DNA of 51,168 nt from assembly GCA_001897475.1 (NCBI GenBank), contig MKSY01000010.1, forward strand, positions 1-51,168, written 5' to 3'. Source of the DNA: Alphaproteobacteria bacterium 43-37. GTDB taxonomy: Bacteria; Pseudomonadota; Alphaproteobacteria; 43-37. Made by a program: the position numbers and the translations under genes. The first letter of the stretch is position 1, and every line of letters begins with the position of its first letter. Positions 1 to 9,096 of the stretch are shown here, piece by piece. The notes beneath the pieces are model-generated. The model had not been told where the DNA came from. It saw only the letters and a program-made list of their open reading frames with translations, and did not search any database.

Positions 1-2
1 CT

Positions 3-1199
3 GGCTCTCGTAGCCGTGAGGGCAGCCCCTCAGGAACAGGCAGCCGAGGTGATGGCAGTGGCAGTGGCAGAAGTAGAAGTAGCGGCGGGGGTGGCACAGG
101 TTCAAGCAATGGCCGCAGGTCAACAGATGGTGGCCGCTCCACCTCCGCCACAAGAGCCTCCGTCACCTATACCATCCCGTCCATCTTCGATGCGCCGGAC
201 CCTTCTTCCCGCGCCTTCATGAAGGCCTTCCTGGAACAGGCTGCATCAGTCAAAAGACAAGCCACTTCTGTCATGCAAGAATACCCAAAGGCCACGGCCG
301 TCACATTGACCTTAGCTGGCGCGACCGCAAAGGCCGTCATCTATGTCAAAGCCTTTGCCGCAGGCGCAAGCTTGGGAGCTGGGCGAGGTGCCGTTCAAGG
401 CGCACTTGTGGGCGGAGTGCTCACCGCACCCATCGGTGGATTGGAGGGCATTATCGGCGGAGGACTCATCGGCTCCGTTCGAGGTGCTGTCGTTGGCGGA
501 ATCGGCGCTGCCTCCGTCGTCTATGCGGGTGAAAAAGCCTTAGGCCATGTCCATGATGTTGTTAAAGCTCACTATCATGATCGCCTCATCGATTGGGCTG
601 AAAGTTACCTCCACGATCGAACCATGGCCCAGGATGCCATCGCGGGCCTTTATGGCATTGGTGCCATCAGCTCGGCCACCATCCTTGGTGCCAAACCCAT
701 CCTGGGTGGCCTAAACCGCATCCTCCCCTCAAAGGTGATCCATAAAGTCGAGGCTGCCTACCCAACTACCTTCACCTTGTTGGTCAAAGACTATGTCCGC
801 GATATGGAAACACGAACCGGAACACACATCACCGGACAGCAACGACACATCTTGAAAGAAACCTTGCAACGGTATAACTTTGAGAAGCTGGATAAAGCTC
901 CATATCAAAAGCATCGGGATCAATTTACGCCTAAAAAGCGCAACAAACTCATCTCAGAGTGGGAAAAGCATACGGGGCAAGTGTGGCCTAAATATGATCG
1001 GGATTCGGATAAGTTGAATAAGTTTGGCAAACCAATCTATGAGAAAGGAGATCCATATCAAGCCCATCACGTCATCCATCAATCGAACGGTGGGTTTTTC
1101 TATACCCCTTGTCAGATGACATGCTTATCGATAATGTTTAGAGCGGAGGGTTCAAACAGAAAGAGACACTATGGACGTTATTATCATTCCATTGCTTAA
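3..1199 (+). CDS. C-terminal part of a toxin-like protein, HNH nuclease domain truncated
   Basis: The reading frame is open from the left edge, so the true start lies outside the window. The visible part begins with a Gly/Ser/Arg-rich linker (about 70 residues). A glycine-zipper-like hydrophobic region follows (about 326-535), of the kind seen in secreted toxins. The C-terminus carries YQAHHVIHQSNGG (about 1055-1093), the first half of an HNH/Endo VII-type nuclease core as found in polymorphic toxins. The second half (W-N-I and the distal His region) is missing. The last ~35 residues look unrelated, and the frame runs 29 bases into yggT. G+C looks clearly higher here than downstream. No immunity gene follows. 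It is probably an inactivated toxin tail at a deletion junction; the toxin assignment rests on the motif only. Confidence 0.6.
   Translation, partial: GSRSREGSPSGTGSRGDGSGSGRSRSSGGGGTGSSNGRRSTDGGRSTSATRASVTYTIPSIFDAPDPSSRAFMKAFLEQAASVKRQATSVMQEYPKATAVTLTLAGATAKAVIYVKAFAAGASLGAGRGAVQGALVGGVLTAPIGGLEGIIGGGLIGSVRGAVVGGIGAASVVYAGEKALGHVHDVVKAHYHDRLIDWAESYLHDRTMAQDAIAGLYGIGAISSATILGAKPILGGLNRILPSKVIHKVEAAYPTTFTLLVKDYVRDMETRTGTHITGQQRHILKETLQRYNFEKLDKAPYQKHRDQFTPKKRNKLISEWEKHTGQVWPKYDRDSDKLNKFGKPIYEKGDPYQAHHVIHQSNGGFFYTPCQMTCLSIMFRAEGSNRKRHYGRYYHSIA
1109..1135 (+). promoter_or_regulatory. Candidate promoter for yggT-folD
   Basis: TTGTCA at 1109-1114 and GATAAT at 1130-1135 are separated by 15 bases, which is short. 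The element sits inside the apparent 3' end of the truncated toxin frame and just upstream of yggT, as expected if the native yggT upstream region begins near 1100. Confidence 0.4.
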
Positions 1200-1473
1200 G
1201 CTAATTTCAACCATCCTGTCACTTTATGGCTGGGCTGTATTTATCATGATCATCATGAGTTGGCTAACTGCCTTTAACATTTTAAATGGCTACAATCGCT
1301 TTGTTTTTTTGGTCTCCGCTTTCCTTTTTAAAATTACAGAACCACCCTTGCGTATAATCCGCAGGTTCATCCCCAACATTGGTGGAATTGATTTATCACC
1401 CATGGCTCTTGTTTTGGCTATATGGCTTTTTCAAGAGATTATCTCACAACTTATTTTCAAGATGATGAAATGA
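1171..1473 (+). CDS. YggT family membrane protein
   Basis: This is a 100-residue protein with two hydrophobic segments flanking an amphipathic stretch (residues about 5-32 and 70-96). It has the family-typical order: TM, a FL..T-PPLR-IRR-IP motif (about 47-65), then a second TM. YggT proteins are small inner-membrane proteins linked to osmotic tolerance or cell-envelope organisation, and their biochemical role is not settled. The stop codon overlaps the folD start (ATGA), which indicates translational coupling. Confidence 0.85.
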   Translation: MDVIIIPLLKLISTILSLYGWAVFIMIIMSWLTAFNILNGYNRFVFLVSAFLFKITEPPLRIIRRFIPNIGGIDLSPMALVLAIWLFQEIISQLIFKMMK

Positions 1474-2354
1474 CTGCCCGCATCCTGAACGGAAAAGCTG
1501 TCGCAGATGAATTATGCAACAAAATCACCGAGATCATAGCCCAATATAAGGTGAGGCCTGGCTTGGCTGTAATTTTAGTTGGCGATGATGAGGCCAGTAA
1601 GGTTTATGTCGAACGCAAAAAAGAAAAATCGTTATCACTAGGCATGAAAGGGCGAATTTTGCATATGCCAGAAGGAAGCCCACAGCAAATCCTAGAGGCT
1701 ATTCAAATGTACAATACCGCCCCTGATATTCACGGCATCCTTGTGCAACTGCCTTTACCCAAAGGCATTCATACTTCGCAAATGATTGAAAAAATCAACC
1801 CGATCAAAGATGTCGATGGCATTCACCCTTTTAACCTTGGCAAACTCATGATTGGGGAGCCAATTTACACACCTTGCACACCTCAAGGGTGTATTAGGCT
1901 TTTGAAACACTATAATATTAATCCAGAAGGTAAACGTGCCTTGATCATTGGACGATCACGCATTGTTGGCCTGCCAATCTCTTTCTTGCTAACTCATTTG
2001 AATGCCACAGTCACCCTGGCACACTCCCACTCGTCAAACCTGCCTCAACTTTTAAGTGAAGCAGATATTATCGTTTCTGCTGTTGGAAAACCTAAGCTTA
2101 TTGGAACCAACCATCTTAAGCCGAACGTAGCGATTTTAGATGTTGGCATCAACCGAATTAACCAACAAGCAAATAACGGTCAGAGCGTCGTGGGTGACGT
2201 TGATTTTACGCCAGTTTCTAAAGTTGCCTCTGCTATCTCTCCGGTTCCTGGAGGCATTGGGCCCATGACAGTCGCATGCCTTATGTATAATACCCTTAAA
2301 GCAAGCTTTATTCAGGAAGGGAAAACAATGCCCGAACAGTTTTTTAATTTTTAA
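1470..2354 (+). CDS. folD: FolD, methylenetetrahydrofolate dehydrogenase/cyclohydrolase
   Basis: The bifunctional enzyme interconverts 5,10-methylene-THF, methenyl-THF and 10-formyl-THF with NADP+. At 294 residues the length is normal. Visible motifs are SKVYVERK (43-50, with the catalytic Lys in the YxxxK motif), VQLPLP (92-97), DVDG (about 114-117), the dinucleotide-binding IIGRSRIVGLP (159-169) and PVPGGIGPMT (259-268). The start at 1470 (MTARILNG) is preferred over an upstream in-frame ATG at 1422. It overlaps the yggT stop as ATGA, and the 16 extra residues are just yggT read in another frame. Confidence 0.96.
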   Translation: MTARILNGKAVADELCNKITEIIAQYKVRPGLAVILVGDDEASKVYVERKKEKSLSLGMKGRILHMPEGSPQQILEAIQMYNTAPDIHGILVQLPLPKGIHTSQMIEKINPIKDVDGIHPFNLGKLMIGEPIYTPCTPQGCIRLLKHYNINPEGKRALIIGRSRIVGLPISFLLTHLNATVTLAHSHSSNLPQLLSEADIIVSAVGKPKLIGTNHLKPNVAILDVGINRINQQANNGQSVVGDVDFTPVSKVASAISPVPGGIGPMTVACLMYNTLKASFIQEGKTMPEQFFNF

Positions 2355-2362
2355 CACATTAT

Positions 2363-3100
2363 ATGTTTGACATAGCCAAGCAATTTTTTTCGACATTTTT
2401 GCATACTGTCCTTCCTATTCGTTGCCTTTATTGTAAAGCAATCATTGGAGATCATGGGTTTTGCACCGAATGTTGGGAGAGGCTACCTTTTCTGCCAGAA
2501 TCTACTTGCACCAGTTGCGCAACACCCATCCCAGAAGCAACCGTTCACTCTCTATGCGCGGCATGCTTGATAAACCCACCAAATTTTGACCTTGCTGCAT
2601 CTGCGCTCGTATATGATCATTTTAGCCGCAAGCTAGTTTTAGATCTTAAAAACCACGACAAAACGTTTATGCTGAATGTTATTGCGCGGCTCCTTCTAAA
2701 AGCTGGTCAAGATATTCTGGCTGACACTCAAGCTTTGGTTCCTGTCCCTTTGCATTGGCGCAAAGAATGGTTGCGGCAATTTAATCAATCAGCCCTTATA
2801 GCACAATATCTTTCAAAATGTACAAATGTTCCTGTTTTACAGGCGCTGAGGCGCTGTCGCCACACACAATCACAAGGCAGCCTATCTTCCACAAGCCGAC
2901 AAAAAAATGTCCAAGGAGCCTTTAAAGGAACAATGCCAGCTCTACATCTTAATCATTGCACGCTGATCGACGACGTGTTAACTACAGGGGCAACGTTAAG
3001 TGAGTGCGCTAACACATTGAAAATGCTTGGTGTCAAAAAGGTTAGTGTCCTTACACTATGTCGAACCATAAACAGCGGGAAAAAATATGTTAGAAATTGA
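2363..3100 (+). CDS. comF: ComF family protein (phosphoribosyltransferase-like)
   Basis: The 245-residue protein has an N-terminal zinc-finger-like double-zinc region with CxxC pairs (CLYC, CTEC, CTSC, CAAC; residues about 20-70). A C-terminal PRTase domain ends in the PRPP-binding loop LIDDVLTTGATL (about 200-212). ComF/GntX proteins act in DNA uptake or use of external DNA in competent bacteria. No other competence gene is in the window, so the role here is open. The gene starts 8 bases after folD and overlaps grxC by 14 bases. Confidence 0.88.
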   Translation: MFDIAKQFFSTFLHTVLPIRCLYCKAIIGDHGFCTECWERLPFLPESTCTSCATPIPEATVHSLCAACLINPPNFDLAASALVYDHFSRKLVLDLKNHDKTFMLNVIARLLLKAGQDILADTQALVPVPLHWRKEWLRQFNQSALIAQYLSKCTNVPVLQALRRCRHTQSQGSLSSTSRQKNVQGAFKGTMPALHLNHCTLIDDVLTTGATLSECANTLKMLGVKKVSVLTLCRTINSGKKYVRN

Positions 3101-3350
3101 AGTTTTTACAACAAATTATTGCCCATACTGCGTAAGAGCTAAAGAAATCTTAAAAAAACATCATCTTAACTTTATTGAAATTGATTTAACAGACGATCCA
3201 AGTGGAAGATTGCAGCTGGTTGACAGAGCAGGCGGCCGCAAAACTGTGCCTCAGATTTTTATCAATAATCAGCACATTGGCGGATGCGATGACCTTATTG
3301 AGCTTGAACAATCTGGCCAGCTCCAAGAACTAATGGCACAAGCCAACTAA
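3087..3350 (+). CDS. grxC: Glutaredoxin 3
   Basis: This 87-residue small thiol-disulfide oxidoreductase has the dithiol active site CPYC (residues 12-15) in a beta-alpha-beta start. TVPQIFINNQHIGGCDDL gives the cis-Pro and glutathione-binding loop (TVPQ) and the GG-CDD signature. It uses glutathione to reduce disulfides and ribonucleotide reductase. The start lies inside the comF 3' end, making it the last gene of the yggT-folD-comF-grxC unit. It is convergent with tRNA-Pro. Confidence 0.95.
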   Translation: MLEIEVFTTNYCPYCVRAKEILKKHHLNFIEIDLTDDPSGRLQLVDRAGGRKTVPQIFINNQHIGGCDDLIELEQSGQLQELMAQAN

Positions 3351-3364
3351 GCGAAACAAAACTA

Positions 3365-3441
3365 TGGTCGGAGTGAGAGGATTCGAACCTCCGGCCCCCG
3401 CCTCCCGAAGGCGGTGCTCTACCGGGCTGAGCTACACTCCG
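3365..3441 (-). tRNA. tRNA-Pro (CGG)
   Basis: Read on the minus strand, the acceptor stem is CGGAGTG/CACTCCG. The D-arm AGCTCAG, the anticodon arm CCGCC-TTCGGGA-GGCGG (anticodon CGG, reading CCG) and the T-arm with TTCGAAT are all present. CCA is encoded (complement of 3365-3367). It lies 35 bases downstream of ispB on the same strand and may be processed from that transcript. Confidence 0.96.
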
Positions 3442-3476
3442 AATTTTTAATCGTAGCCTATGTTTTTAGCGGCTTA

Positions 3477-4487
3477 TTAAGCATGCCTCATAGCGCTCCC
3501 ATATGCGATTTCCAGCAACAACTCCTTACCCTCTGAAGGAGGAAGATCCGCTAGAATCTCACAAGCCTTGTTAGCATAACCAACGGCTACATCATGAGCT
3601 CTTAGAAGGGCTCCGCTCTGCTTGATGTAATCTGCCATACCAGTAAAGGCTTCGGCTCTTAAGCTTGCAGGCTGCTCAAACATTTCCCGCAATCTATTAC
3701 GCTCGCTAATACTGGCATTCTCATAAGCATAAATAAGCGGTAACGTAATTTTTCCTTCTTCAAAATCCGTCCCTGCTTTCTTACCGCTTACGACATTGGT
3801 GTAATCATAATCCAAAACATCATCCACAATCTGAAAAGCGAGCCCCAAACAACGTCCAAACTCCTTAAACTTGAGTCGTAGAGCCTCATCAGCAGGCTTG
3901 GCAATAAGAACGCCTGCTTCAGCCGCCGCTTCAAACAATTTAGCTGTTTTGGCTTCGATCATCTCAAAATATGACTCTAATGAAGCATCGACATTCCCTT
4001 GATTCATTAGCTGCATGACTTCACCCTCCGCAATGCGAGAGGCTGCTACCGAGAGAACATTAAGAATCTCTAAGGATCCCATTTCAACCATCAAAACAAA
4101 TGCTCGAGAAAATAGAAAATCACCCACCAAAATACTGGCTTGGTTTCCCCATAAGATATTTGCTGTGGCACGCCCCCTTCTTAACGCACTCCCATCCACA
4201 ACATCATCATGCAGTAAGGTGGCAGTATGTATAAATTCAATGCACGCTGCGAGTTTTATATGAGCATCTGCGCTATGCCCAAGCAAGCGTGAAACAGTCA
4301 ATGCAAGTTTCGGACGCACACGCTTACCGCCAGCCATTACAAGGTGCTTAGCAAGATTTGGGATCATCTCAATAGGGCTGTCCATTCGCTTGATTATGAG
4401 CTCGTTAACAGCAAGAACATCCTCTTCTAGCACCGTTCGAATGTCGCCTAGATCCTGTGTTGTCGCATGAGAAGTTGGATTCATCAT
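3477..4487 (-). CDS. ispB: Polyprenyl diphosphate synthase (octaprenyl-type)
   Basis: This trans-isoprenyl diphosphate synthase makes the long side chain of ubiquinone. Its 336 residues carry the first Asp-rich motif LLHDDVVD (DDxxD, 94-98) followed by RRGRATAN. The second Asp-rich motif is IVDDVLD (222-226), and GGKRVRPKL (53-61) is also present. ATG at 4487 is preferred over a TTG at 4499 that directly abuts the degP stop. It is the last protein gene of the rsmI-to-ispB run. Confidence 0.92.
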   Translation of the reverse strand: MMNPTSHATTQDLGDIRTVLEEDVLAVNELIIKRMDSPIEMIPNLAKHLVMAGGKRVRPKLALTVSRLLGHSADAHIKLAACIEFIHTATLLHDDVVDGSALRRGRATANILWGNQASILVGDFLFSRAFVLMVEMGSLEILNVLSVAASRIAEGEVMQLMNQGNVDASLESYFEMIEAKTAKLFEAAAEAGVLIAKPADEALRLKFKEFGRCLGLAFQIVDDVLDYDYTNVVSGKKAGTDFEEGKITLPLIYAYENASISERNRLREMFEQPASLRAEAFTGMADYIKQSGALLRAHDVAVGYANKACEILADLPPSEGKELLLEIAYGSAMRHA

Positions 4488-4499
4488 TAAACAACCCAA

Positions 4500-6152
4500 T
4501 TAAGGAGCAACCTGTTGATGCGGCAAGTTTTTGACCGCATCCTCAGGAGCAGTTGCTGGCTTTGGATTTAGCGCATTATCTACTTTGATTTCTCCAGCAG
4601 AAATGCCCTCCAATTTCAAGGCACCAAAAACAGGTTGATCATCCCTGTAAAATTGCACTAAGACAGATTTCTTCTTAGCGCTTATGGCCTCTTCGACAAC
4701 TGCCTTGAGATCCTCTACGCTTTTAATAGGCTTATGCTCAATTTCAACAATGATATCATCAGGACGCAGTTGTTTTGCAATGGCTGAATCATGAGTTTTG
4801 ATATCCAATACTAAAACACCTTCTATATCTTGCTTAATGTCTAATTGTGCCCGGATATCCGACGTTAAAGGAGCAACAATCAGACCTAAAGATTCAATAG
4901 TTTGCTGCTTTGGTAGCTTTTTGCTGGAAAGAGAAAATCCGGTATCTTCAGGATCTTCCAATTGTCCAACTGCAAGCTGTAATGTTTCTTCCTTCTGATT
5001 GTGCCAAACAACCACATCCACTTTTTTACCCACAGGGGTATCACCAACTGTGCGCGTAAGTTTACGTGGATCAGGGATAATGACACCATCAAATTTTACG
5101 ATAACATCCCATGTCTTAAGACCAGCCTTAGCGGCAGGCCCTTCAGGTGTTACCCTCCCGACAAGAGCACCACGTGGATTACCTAGGCCGATGTTATCTG
5201 CTACGTCTGAGGACACCCTCAAGATGTGAACGCCAATCCATCCCCTTTTGGTACGCCCATGTTGCTTCAATTGATCAATTATGGGCTTAGCCACAGTAGA
5301 TGGAATAGCAAAACTAATGCCAATATTGGTACCATCTGCAGAAAGCATAGCTGTATTAATACCTATCACACGACCATTCATGTCAAACAAAGGACCCCCT
5401 GAGTTCCCTCCATTGATAGAGGCATCTGTTTGAATAAAATCATCTATATATTCTGTAACTCCACCGGCCCTAGCCCTTGAAATATCCCGAGCGTGTTTGG
5501 AGATAATACCCGCGGTCACAGATCCACCTAAGCCAAATGGGTTACCTATAGCAATCACCCAGTCACCGGGTCTCACACCACTTGAATCACCCCACTCGAC
5601 CGCAGGAAGCTTATAGGGCGTGTCAACCTTGAGAAGAGCAAGGTCAGTTCTATGATCCCGACCAATGATCTTGGCTTTTAGCTCTGTGTCATCTGCCAAA
5701 ACAACAGTAATTTCATCAGCATCCGTAATCACATGGTTGTTTGTAACGATGTAACCTTCAGCATCAATAATAAATCCGGATCCTAATGAAGTCCTTTTTT
5801 GGAGGCGGTTATTAAATAAATGGTCAATAATCGAGCCTTCAGGAAATTGTGGCAACTCAAACTGCCGACGCATAACCGTTTGCGAAGTTGAGATGTTAAC
5901 AACCGATGGCGATAGTTTTTCCACAATAGGCGCCAAAGATGGCAAGCCCACACTGTTTTTCCCGCCAAGATTTAACCAGTTTCCAAATACCGACTTCGTG
6001 GATTGGTCAGAAGGGGATTTCTCAGGCGCTACCTTTGATAAAGATTTGGGTTCAGCCTTGCTAGCTGATGTAGCAAAAACATTTTGAAAGCAAGCAACAA
6101 GCGAGCATATGATGACTAAGGCTCCATATAAAGATTTCTTTTGTGCGTACAT
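4500..6152 (-). CDS. degP: DegP/HtrA periplasmic serine protease (Do family)
   Basis: The 550-residue secreted protease-chaperone has a signal peptide (residues 1-27). The trypsin-like domain has the triad His140 (TNNHVIT), Asp170 (RTDLALL) and Ser251 (GNSGGPLF). Two PDZ domains follow (about 300-390 and 420-510). It degrades or refolds misfolded envelope proteins. Position next to hflK-hflC is the usual alphaproteobacterial arrangement. The start has GGAAG about 8 bases upstream. The Ser/Lys/Pro-rich stretch after the signal (30-55) and the C-terminal tail are likely disordered. Confidence 0.96.
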   Translation of the reverse strand: MYAQKKSLYGALVIICSLVACFQNVFATSASKAEPKSLSKVAPEKSPSDQSTKSVFGNWLNLGGKNSVGLPSLAPIVEKLSPSVVNISTSQTVMRRQFELPQFPEGSIIDHLFNNRLQKRTSLGSGFIIDAEGYIVTNNHVITDADEITVVLADDTELKAKIIGRDHRTDLALLKVDTPYKLPAVEWGDSSGVRPGDWVIAIGNPFGLGGSVTAGIISKHARDISRARAGGVTEYIDDFIQTDASINGGNSGGPLFDMNGRVIGINTAMLSADGTNIGISFAIPSTVAKPIIDQLKQHGRTKRGWIGVHILRVSSDVADNIGLGNPRGALVGRVTPEGPAAKAGLKTWDVIVKFDGVIIPDPRKLTRTVGDTPVGKKVDVVVWHNQKEETLQLAVGQLEDPEDTGFSLSSKKLPKQQTIESLGLIVAPLTSDIRAQLDIKQDIEGVLVLDIKTHDSAIAKQLRPDDIIVEIEHKPIKSVEDLKAVVEEAISAKKKSVLVQFYRDDQPVFGALKLEGISAGEIKVDNALNPKPATAPEDAVKNLPHQQVAP

Positions 6153-6164
6153 TCTTTAAGCTTC

Positions 6165-7031
6165 CTATCTTCGACTACCGTTTTGAAAATAATTTAAAAA
6201 CTCACTTTTCGGCGATAACACAAAGGTTGTGTCTTTGCTAGTTAGAACTTTTTTATAAGCCTCAAGGGAGCGATAAAATGAATAAAATTTTGGATCTTTT
6301 TGAATGGCTTGCGACATGATCTTCATCGCTTTTCCTTCAGCCTCACCGCGAATTAGTTGAGCTTGCTTTTCGGCTTCAGCCAAAAGTATAACCCTTTCTT
6401 TTTCAGCATTAGATCGTATTTCTCTCGCCAATTCTTCACCCTGAGCTCTGATTTCTTTAGCCGCCCGTTGACGCTCTGCCCTCATCCTCTCAAAGATAGC
6501 TTCGCTATTTTTAGGTGGCAAATCAGAGCGACGAATTCGCGCATCAACAACTTCAATACCCAGCTCAACAACGGAATTATTAACTTCATGCAGTAATTTT
6601 TCCATGGTCATACGCCGTGTTTCGGAGATAATTTGAGACAAATTGAAACCACCAAAAACAGCTTTCAATGTACCTGGAATGATCTCATCCAGTCTGAGTC
6701 GCGCTGTATTTTCATCACCAACGGCTTTGTAAAACTTGAGGGGGTCTTTAATGCGATATAAGGCATAAACATCTACCACGATCCTCTTTTGGTCTAGCAA
6801 AGTGATGTTAAAGGCTGGCTTTTCATAATCGATCAGACGTTTTTCAACAAACCTTACTTCCTGAATTAAAGGGATTTTGGCATAAAGACCTGGCTCTTGA
6901 TAAACTTGTCGCATTTCCCCAAACTGGAATACTAAAGCTTGCTCCGTCTCATCAATTAAGAAAAGTGTATTGAAGATAACAATCAGCGCTAAAAGAGCAG
7001 AAATTAAGTAAGCGGTTAATCTAATACTCAT
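6165..7031 (-). CDS. hflC: HflC, FtsH protease modulator
   Basis: This 288-residue SPFH/Band 7 protein has one N-terminal membrane anchor (about 5-27), the band-7 domain, and a charged Glu/Arg/Ala-rich coiled coil (about 175-240). With HflK it forms the periplasmic ring that regulates the membrane AAA protease FtsH. It overlaps hflK by four bases (ATGA). FtsH itself is not in the window. Confidence 0.95.
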   Translation of the reverse strand: MSIRLTAYLISALLALIVIFNTLFLIDETEQALVFQFGEMRQVYQEPGLYAKIPLIQEVRFVEKRLIDYEKPAFNITLLDQKRIVVDVYALYRIKDPLKFYKAVGDENTARLRLDEIIPGTLKAVFGGFNLSQIISETRRMTMEKLLHEVNNSVVELGIEVVDARIRRSDLPPKNSEAIFERMRAERQRAAKEIRAQGEELAREIRSNAEKERVILLAEAEKQAQLIRGEAEGKAMKIMSQAIQKDPKFYSFYRSLEAYKKVLTSKDTTFVLSPKSEFLNYFQNGSRR

Positions 7032-8125
7032 GACCCAGCTCCTTCTGTTTGCGTTTGCTTTCTTGCTGGGCTAAGCGCAGGCAACGGCAAATAAGATTGC
7101 ACCGGAACACCCGCTGATGGATCCACGAGAAGTTTTGTTGCCCCACTAAGGATATTCTCCATTGTTTCAAGATACAACCGAGTGGCCAGGCCATCGGGCG
7201 CACGGCCATATTCTGAGCACAAAAACTCAAACCGCCCTGCCTCACCTTCACTTCTAGCAATAACTTCTTGGGCATACGCTTCAGATTCCAACAACGTTTT
7301 CTTAGCCATGGAGCGCGCTTTCGGGAGAATCTCATCACGATATCCCCGCGCCTCATGTTGGCTACGCTCACGATCAGCTTGCGCACGCGTCACATCGATG
7401 AAAGCATCCATGACAGGCTCAGGTGGGTCTGCCTTCTGCATAATAAACTCAACGATATGAACCCCAGCTTCATATTTATCCAGTAATTCCTGCAAAAGTA
7501 CGGTCACCTCTTCATTGACCTGTGCTCTACGCTCTGTGATGATTAAATTGATTGGGGTTTTAGCAATAACCTCACGCAATGCACTGTCCGCCGTCGCCGC
7601 TATTACCGCTTCTTGAGCACGAACATTAAATAAAAACTTTTTTAAATCCTTAATCCGCCAGTGGATGGTATACTTATCCATTTCCACAAGATTTTCATCA
7701 CCAGTAAGCATGTAAAAATCATTTTGTTCACGCTGGATCTGGCTAGTTCTGTCCTCGCTGGACAGATAGTTATTTGCCGCAACATTGCGCACATAAACTT
7801 CTTCAAAAGGAAATGGATAATGGTACCGTAAACCCGCACCAACTGTTTCTTTATACCGCCCCAAACATACGACAACGGCTTGTTCAGCCTCCTTAACAGT
7901 ATAGATACCTGAGGCGAAGTAAATCAGAAGAACCACAACGAGCATCCCAATGACCATGGCTTTCTGTTCAGGGCCATTTCCTCGCTTATTACCCGATGAG
8001 AATTTGCTTTTTAGTCGATTCTTGAGATCTTCAAGGACACTTTCAAAGGATGGACTACCTCTATCCAAAGGCTTTTCTCGCTTAGGCTGCCCCCAAGGAT
8101 TATTATCAAAAAACCAAACTCTCAT
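7028..8125 (-). CDS. hflK: HflK, FtsH protease modulator
   Basis: This SPFH/Band 7 partner of HflC has 365 residues. It starts with the family-typical Trp/Asn/Pro-rich head (DNNPWGQP), then has one TM segment (about 64-84), the band-7 domain and a coiled coil. ATG at 8125 is chosen. A GTG at 8143 directly follows the dolP stop and would add six residues, so it remains possible. The C-terminal Pro/Leu-rich tail is normal for HflK. Confidence 0.94.
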   Translation of the reverse strand: MRVWFFDNNPWGQPKREKPLDRGSPSFESVLEDLKNRLKSKFSSGNKRGNGPEQKAMVIGMLVVVLLIYFASGIYTVKEAEQAVVVCLGRYKETVGAGLRYHYPFPFEEVYVRNVAANNYLSSEDRTSQIQREQNDFYMLTGDENLVEMDKYTIHWRIKDLKKFLFNVRAQEAVIAATADSALREVIAKTPINLIITERRAQVNEEVTVLLQELLDKYEAGVHIVEFIMQKADPPEPVMDAFIDVTRAQADRERSQHEARGYRDEILPKARSMAKKTLLESEAYAQEVIARSEGEAGRFEFLCSEYGRAPDGLATRLYLETMENILSGATKLLVDPSAGVPVQSYLPLPALSPARKQTQTEGAGS

Positions 8126-8143
8126 CTTATAAAATACCACCAC

Positions 8144-8749
8144 TTAAATTTTTTCGTTCATTAACCTTGCATAACTGACGACTCTCACAACACCCGTGAT
8201 GTTGCGGGCATAATCCGTCACCATATTTAGCTCCCGCTGATTTTGAGCAATACCCATAATATATACAACGGCACCAACAGTTTTTATATTATAATTTCTT
8301 GATGCAATGTTTTTATCAAAAAGCATTTGGCTCTTGAGCTTTGTCGTAATCCAAGCATCTCGTGTGTAATCACCTATCTCCCCTTCTTTTGGGTTCACAC
8401 GAATTTCATCCATAACCTCTTTAACACTCTTAGCCTGCCATGCTAGACGCACAGCATCCAAATGCATTTGGTCATTTGGCAAAGAGCCCATAAGCAACAC
8501 TCGGCCTTCACGCACGGTGATAGAAAGCTTCGAGTACATATCACGATTATGGTTGTACCAAAGCTGCCCGATATGGGTACGAATTTCCGTATCAGTTATC
8601 GTTACACCCACTCCTCTTTCTTCAGCTGCCGTCGATCCAATAAGAGCACCAGCCCCCGCAGCTGCGCCAACAACAATTGGCGCACAGCCATTCAAAATCA
8701 CAGAGCTTGCCAACATTAATGAAATTAATCCATTATTTCTCAGATCCAC
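8144..8749 (-). CDS. dolP: BON-domain outer-membrane lipoprotein (DolP/YraP-like)
   Basis: The 201-residue protein has a lipoprotein signal with lipobox ILNGC (Cys22), a glycine-rich segment (GAAAGAGALIGS) and two BON domains (about 50-115 and 125-195). DolP supports outer-membrane integrity and BAM function at division sites in enterobacteria. The rsmI-yraN-dolP order resembles the E. coli rsmI/lpoA-yraN-diaA-dolP locus. The start is GTG at 8749, overlapping yraN by ten bases, with GAGGG just upstream. Confidence 0.88.
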   Translation of the reverse strand: MDLRNNGLISLMLASSVILNGCAPIVVGAAAGAGALIGSTAAEERGVGVTITDTEIRTHIGQLWYNHNRDMYSKLSITVREGRVLLMGSLPNDQMHLDAVRLAWQAKSVKEVMDEIRVNPKEGEIGDYTRDAWITTKLKSQMLFDKNIASRNYNIKTVGAVVYIMGIAQNQRELNMVTDYARNITGVVRVVSYARLMNEKI

Positions 8750-9096
8750 GGCCCTCGCTCCTTTTCTATATACACATCTTTAAAATGTTGAGGCATCTTT
8801 CCCTTTATTAGTAACATGATATCGAAACGAATGTTAAGAGGAACTTGCACCTTTTTAAGGTAAAACTGTGCTGACTTTTCAATTCTCCTTAGTTGCCGCT
8901 TAAAAACAATGGGGTCAGAATTCTTAATCTTTCGGTATTTTACCTCCACAAACACCAGATCCTGTTTTTTAAGGGCAATCAAGTCAATTTCTCCGCAAGG
9001 GGTCTTATATCGCTTCTCCAAAATCCGATAGCCCTTAGCTCTTAAAATAAGACCGCATAACCATTCTGACAAAATACCTTTACGATAAGGTGTCAC
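8740..9096 (-). CDS. yraN: YraN family putative endonuclease (UPF0102)
   Basis: This 118-residue PD-(D/E)xK-like protein shows KGYRILEKRYKTPCGEIDLIA and VFVEVKYRK, giving the E...GEIDLI...EVK active-site pattern. The family is widespread and its biological function is not established. The start is a GTG overlapping the rsmI stop as GTGA. That explains the missing ATG and implies coupled translation. Confidence 0.88.
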   Translation of the reverse strand: MTPYRKGILSEWLCGLILRAKGYRILEKRYKTPCGEIDLIALKKQDLVFVEVKYRKIKNSDPIVFKRQLRRIEKSAQFYLKKVQVPLNIRFDIMLLIKGKMPQHFKDVYIEKERGPWI

